DNA of 64,000 bases from Longimicrobium terrae (GTDB taxonomy: Bacteria; Gemmatimonadota; Gemmatimonadetes; Longimicrobiales; Longimicrobiaceae): NCBI RefSeq assembly GCF_014202995.1, contig NZ_JACHIA010000011.1, positions 124,001-188,000 on the forward strand, given 5' to 3'. The notes beneath the pieces are model-generated. The model ran no database searches. It worked only from the letters and a program-made list of their open reading frames with translations, and was not told the origin of the DNA. A program made the position numbers and the translations under genes. Below, piece after piece: positions 60,633 through 64,000 of this stretch. Numbering within the stretch: the first letter of the stretch is position 1; each line of letters begins with the position of its first letter.

Positions 60633-61169
60633 ATGTCGCGATACGATGCCGGCTGGGGCCACCGGGGTGAGTGGAACCCCGGCCCCCGCCAGGGTGGAAT
60701 GGGTCCCCGCGCCAACGGATACGGCGACGACTTTCATCCGTTCTCCGGCTTCGGGGGCGCGCGGCAGGAATTCAGCAGCGGCCCGTCGTACGAGCCGGAG
60801 ATGGAGTTCGAGGACACGGACGGCGAGTGGCAGAGCGGGCCCCTGCACGGCCCCGCCCGCTACGGCCTGGGCCCCTACCACCAGCGCCTGCGCAGCCGCA
60901 CGCGCCCCGACGCCGAGCTGAAGCAGGAAGTGGAGGACGCGCTCTTCTACGACACCTGGGTGGATGCCGAGGCGATCACGGTAGAGGTCAAGGACGGCGT
61001 GGTGACCCTTACCGGCGAGCTGCCGGACTACCAGGAAGTGCGCTACGCCACGGATGATGCGTGGGACGTGGAAGGCGTGCGCGGCGTGCACAGCGAACTG
61101 CGCGTGAACACCGCCAAGCGCCCGCCCCGCGACGGCGTCCCGCGCCGAAGCGCCGGCGACGCCCGCTGA
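60633..61169 (+). CDS. BON-domain protein with Gly/Arg-rich N-terminus
   Basis: 178 residues. Residues 1-90 are polar and low-complexity (MSRYDAGWGHRGEWNPGP...), then a BON domain (about 95-165: AELKQEVEDALFYDTWVDAE, VEVKDGVVTLTGELPDYQE) follows. BON domains bind phospholipid or partner proteins, usually in the periplasm, yet no signal peptide is present. CAGGAGAACG precedes the ATG at 60633. Its RYDAG start recalls the repeats of the protein at 57045. Confidence 0.82.
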   Translation: MSRYDAGWGHRGEWNPGPRQGGMGPRANGYGDDFHPFSGFGGARQEFSSGPSYEPEMEFEDTDGEWQSGPLHGPARYGLGPYHQRLRSRTRPDAELKQEVEDALFYDTWVDAEAITVEVKDGVVTLTGELPDYQEVRYATDDAWDVEGVRGVHSELRVNTAKRPPRDGVPRRSAGDAR

Positions 61170-61177
61170 CCTGCCCC

Positions 61178-61212
61178 ACTCGCCGCCCCGCAACGGGCGG
61201 CGAGTTTGTTTT
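61178..61212 (+). terminator. terminator after the BON-domain gene
   Basis: An 11-bp stem ACTCGCCGCCC / GGGCGGCGAGT with CGCAAC loop, followed by TTGTTTTC. It isolates the tilS-hpt-ftsH group. The 190 bases to the tilS start hold no other signal that I see. Confidence 0.78.
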
Positions 61213-61402
61213 CAGACTGGACGCCGGTAGATTCGGATCGACAGCGTCTCGGGACGCGCATCCGCCTGCGTTCTGCGACGGTTGTATCCGCGGCCGGGAA
61301 GGGGACGCCGCACCTCCGCGCGCGGACTTCCGTCGTTCCCGGCGCGATATCATCCGCTTCGCCGATCACCGTCACCAGACGCAACTCCCGCAATCCGCCC
61401 GC

Positions 61403-62770
61403 ATGGACGAATCCACCCGACCGCTCGCGGACCGCTTCCGGCGCGAACTGGATGCGCTGGGCGTGCGCGGGACGGGGGCGCACGTCGTGGTGGCGCTTTC
61501 CGGGGGGATGGATTCCGTCGCGCTGCTGCACCTGCTGCGCTTCGCCGTGGAGGATGACGGGCTGGCGCTGACCGCCGCGCACTTCGACCACGGAATGCGC
61601 GCGGGGAGCGCGGCGGACGCGCACTGGGTGGCGGGGCTGTGCCGCGCGTGGGGCGTGCCGCTGCGGACGGCGCGCGCCGGTCATCCGCCGCGCACCGAAG
61701 CCGAGGCGCGCGACGCACGTTACGCCTTTCTGCGCGGCATCCAGGCGGAAGCGGGCGCCACGCACCTGGCCACCGCGCACCACGCGGACGACCAGGCAGA
61801 AACGGTGCTGTTCCGCGTCCTGAGGGGCACGGGGGTGCGCGGGCTGGCCGGCATTCCGCCCGCGGACGGGACGGGGCTGGTCCGCCCGCTGCTCCCGTTC
61901 TGGCGCGATGAACTGCGTGCGTACGCCCGCGCGGCGGGGCTGCGCTGGCGGCCGGACCCCACCAACCGGATGCTGGAGCCGTCGCGCAACCGCCTGCGGC
62001 ACCGGGTGCTTCCGCAGGCGGAGCGGGTGGCGCCGGGCGCGCGCCGGGCCCTGGTGCGGCTGGCCGCGCTCGCCCGCGAGGACGAGGCCGCGTGGGAGGC
62101 CGTGCTCGCGCCGCTGGTGGCGGAATCCGCGCGCGAAGAGAATGGCGCCCTGCTGCTTGTTCGCGACCGCTTCGCGGCTTATGATTGGCCCGTGGCCGCG
62201 CGCGTGCTGCGGCTGCTGCTCCGCCGGTTGGGTGCCGCGCCGGACCGCGCGGGAACCCGCCTGGCGCTTGAGTTTATCAGCAACGCTTCCAGCGGGCGCA
62301 CCCTGCGGCTCGCCGGCGGAGTGCGTATCACCACCGAGTTCGGCACCGCGCGCGTGGAGCGCGGCCCCGGCCCGGAACCCCCGCCGCCCGACGCGCCGCT
62401 GCTCATCCCCGCCGTGCCGGGAGAGGGCGGCCTGGCGCTCGGCGGCGCCCGGTTCGCGGCGCGCTGGACCGCGGGGGTCGACGCCCCGGCGGATGCGCGC
62501 TGGACGCTGCGGGTGAGCGCGGACCCCGCACGGTTCCCGCTGCTGCTGCGCGGATGGTTGCCCGGCGACCGCATCCGCACGCACGCGGGAACCCGTACGT
62601 TGAAGAAGCTGTTGGGCGAGGCGCGCGTCCCCCTGCGGGCGCGTCTCGCCGTGCCCGTGCTGGCGGACGCGCACGGGACCGTGCTGTGGGTGGCCGGCGT
62701 GGCCGCCGCGGCAGACGCCGGGCCCCGGCCCGGCGAGCCGGCCATCACCCTTTCGATCTACGATGCCTGA
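61403..62770 (+). CDS. tilS: tRNA(Ile)-lysidine synthetase TilS
   Basis: 455 residues. The PP-loop ATP motif SGGMDS is at 33-38, with HFDHGMR and ATAHHADDQAETVL further on, all typical of TilS. The central and C-terminal parts match TilS substrate-binding and TilS_C (LRGWLPGDRIRTHAGTRTLKKLLGE). It converts C34 of the AUA-reading tRNA to lysidine, an essential modification. ATG 61403 has no strong ribosome site. It overlaps hpt by 8 bases. Confidence 0.93.
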   Translation: MDESTRPLADRFRRELDALGVRGTGAHVVVALSGGMDSVALLHLLRFAVEDDGLALTAAHFDHGMRAGSAADAHWVAGLCRAWGVPLRTARAGHPPRTEAEARDARYAFLRGIQAEAGATHLATAHHADDQAETVLFRVLRGTGVRGLAGIPPADGTGLVRPLLPFWRDELRAYARAAGLRWRPDPTNRMLEPSRNRLRHRVLPQAERVAPGARRALVRLAALAREDEAAWEAVLAPLVAESAREENGALLLVRDRFAAYDWPVAARVLRLLLRRLGAAPDRAGTRLALEFISNASSGRTLRLAGGVRITTEFGTARVERGPGPEPPPPDAPLLIPAVPGEGGLALGGARFAARWTAGVDAPADARWTLRVSADPARFPLLLRGWLPGDRIRTHAGTRTLKKLLGEARVPLRARLAVPVLADAHGTVLWVAGVAAAADAGPRPGEPAITLSIYDA

Positions 62771-63323
62771 CACCGAGCTCACCCTGGCCCGCACCGGCGG
62801 CCGCCCCCTGTCGCGCATCCTGTTCAGCACCGAACAGATCGCGGAGCGCGTGCGCGAGATCGGGCGCGAAATCACGGAGGCCTATCCCAAGGACGAGGAA
62901 CTCCTCGTGCTGGGCACCCTCAAGGGCTCGTTCATCTTTCTGAGCGACGTGGTGCGCGAGATCGCCCGGCCCATGGAGGTGGACTTTCTGATCGCCTCCA
63001 GCTACGGCGGGGGAACCGTCAGCACGGGCGAGGTGAGCCTGCTGTACGACTCGTCGTCGGTGCTCACGGGCAAGCACGTCATTCTGGTGGAAGACATCGT
63101 CGACAGCGGCACCACCCTCAACCGCCTTCTTCCGCAGCTGCGGACGCACAACCCGGCGTCGCTGGAAGTGTGCGCGCTGCTGCACAAGCACATCGCCCGC
63201 GACCTGGTGCTGGAGCCCCGGTGGGTGGGCTTCGACTGCCCGCACGACTTCGTGATCGGGTACGGGCTGGACCACTCGGAATACTTCCGGAACCTGCCGT
63301 TCATCGGGGTCATTCAGCCCTGA
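62763..63323 (+). CDS. hpt: hypoxanthine phosphoribosyltransferase
   Basis: 186 residues. The PRPP-binding motif is VEDIVDSGTT (109-118), with LKGSFIFLSDVVREI and the C-terminal VGFDCPHDFVIGYGLDHSEYFRNLPFIG typical of Hpt. It makes IMP (and GMP) from free purine bases and PRPP. Overlap with tilS and the ftsH gene downstream reproduce the widespread tilS-hpt-ftsH order. Confidence 0.95.
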   Translation: MPDTELTLARTGGRPLSRILFSTEQIAERVREIGREITEAYPKDEELLVLGTLKGSFIFLSDVVREIARPMEVDFLIASSYGGGTVSTGEVSLLYDSSSVLTGKHVILVEDIVDSGTTLNRLLPQLRTHNPASLEVCALLHKHIARDLVLEPRWVGFDCPHDFVIGYGLDHSEYFRNLPFIGVIQP

Positions 63324-63397
63324 ACGGCCGCTTCCGTTCGCATCGATCTTGAACGCGGGCCGCCCCTGCGGCGGCACCGCGACTGAAAGACGCAGTC

Positions 63398-64000
63398 ATG
63401 GCAGACGAAGAAAAGGGCACGCCCCGTCCGCAGCCGCCCAAGATGGGCCGCATCACGCGTACGTCTCTCTTCTGGATGGCGCTCATCGCGCTGTCCATCG
63501 CCACCGTTCAGCTCACCAGCAGCCGCGGTGCGCGCGTACGGCCCATCGACTACACCGAGTTCACCACGCATCTGCAGAACCGCAACGTGGACTCGGTGCA
63601 GGTCATTGACGGCGCCGTTCTGCGCGGTCACCTGCGCCAGCCCACCATGGTGGGGCAGACGCCGGTGCACCGCTTCACCACGCGCGCGCCCGTCAAAGAC
63701 TCCGAAGAGCTGATCAAGCTCATGCAGGCATCCGGCGTGCACATTTCGGCCACCGAGGCGCCCGTCAGCGTGGCGCAGGTGCTGATCACCGCGCTTCCCT
63801 GGGTCCTGTTCATCGCGTTCTTCATCTTCATCACGCGACAGATGCAGGCCAGCGGCAACAAGGCCTTCCAGTTCGGCAAGAGCAAGGCGCGCATGCTCAA
63901 CGCCGACACGCCCAAGATCACGTTTGACGACGTGGCCGGGGCGGACGAGGCCAAGGCCGACCTGCAGGAGATCGTGGAGTTCCTCAAGGATCCCAAGAAG
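63398..64000 (+). CDS. ftsH: ATP-dependent zinc metalloprotease FtsH (N-terminal part)
   Basis: The first 201 residues; the window ends before the Walker A motif. Two membrane helices (about 20-36 and 128-146, VLITALPWVLFIAFFIFITRQ) enclose the FtsH extracellular domain (IDYTEFTTHLQNRNVDSV). The segment KITFDDVAGADEAKADLQEIVEFLKDPKK is the classic start of the AAA module. FtsH degrades membrane and regulatory proteins in the inner membrane. It begins 74 bases after hpt. Confidence 0.95.
   Translation, partial: MADEEKGTPRPQPPKMGRITRTSLFWMALIALSIATVQLTSSRGARVRPIDYTEFTTHLQNRNVDSVQVIDGAVLRGHLRQPTMVGQTPVHRFTTRAPVKDSEELIKLMQASGVHISATEAPVSVAQVLITALPWVLFIAFFIFITRQMQASGNKAFQFGKSKARMLNADTPKITFDDVAGADEAKADLQEIVEFLKDPKK

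Overview
The window is very GC-rich bacterial chromosome from a Gram-negative with an outer membrane: it encodes a TolC-type channel, an RND pump, a porin, several lipoproteins and type IV minor pilins. The gene style (GTG/TTG starts, many hybrid histidine kinases, VIT/VWA and RHS proteins, dense dispersed repeats) fits a Gemmatimonadota-like, perhaps Longimicrobium-like, soil bacterium. That placement is an inference; there is no rRNA in the window. No tRNA, rRNA, CRISPR array, transposase or phage structural gene was found.

Layout. 1-3.7 kb: an ImmA/IrrE peptidase, an MBL-fold lipoprotein and an alpha/beta-hydrolase lipoprotein. 4.1-10.3 kb (minus): heavy-metal efflux operon, His-rich protein - TolC - adaptor - CusA/CzcA pump. 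10.6-19 kb: an SDR epimerase, a GAF histidine kinase, a divergent pair made of a nuclease-A-inhibitor-like protein and a secreted LTD-BIG2-NUC1 nuclease lipoprotein, then a hybrid PAS kinase with receiver. 19.2-32.7 kb (minus): a dispersed Kdp potassium system. Micro-ORF, kdpF, A, B and C are followed by a porin, an N-terminal-only KdpD and a degenerate kinase. The KdpD catalytic half and KdpE lie upstream, separated from the transporter operon by a RES/Xre toxin-antitoxin pair. 33.4-35.3 kb: a chemoreceptor behind an 8-bp tandem repeat. 36-39.9 kb (minus): four type IV minor pilins. 40.5-43.8 kb: a large VIT/VWA/TPR protein. 44.4-52.8 kb: an RHS polymorphic-toxin locus with an expressed tip and candidate immunity gene, an orphan second RHS tip (HELGH metallopeptidase-like), then further small genes including an Imm35/YrhB-like one. 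53.5-61.2 kb: endonuclease III, a GAF-PAS kinase, low-complexity and pentapeptide-repeat proteins, a glycerophosphodiesterase and a BON protein. 61.4-64 kb: the conserved tilS-hpt-ftsH run, with ftsH cut by the window end.

Points of most interest: the nuclease/inhibitor pair; the split Kdp sensor with a nearly identical 20-bp motif upstream of both kdp transcription units; and the RHS locus, where a 429-bp direct repeat (about 88% identical by hand count) could swap toxin tips. Intergenic spaces, including some inside the kdp operon, are filled by at least six repeat families that recur across the window.
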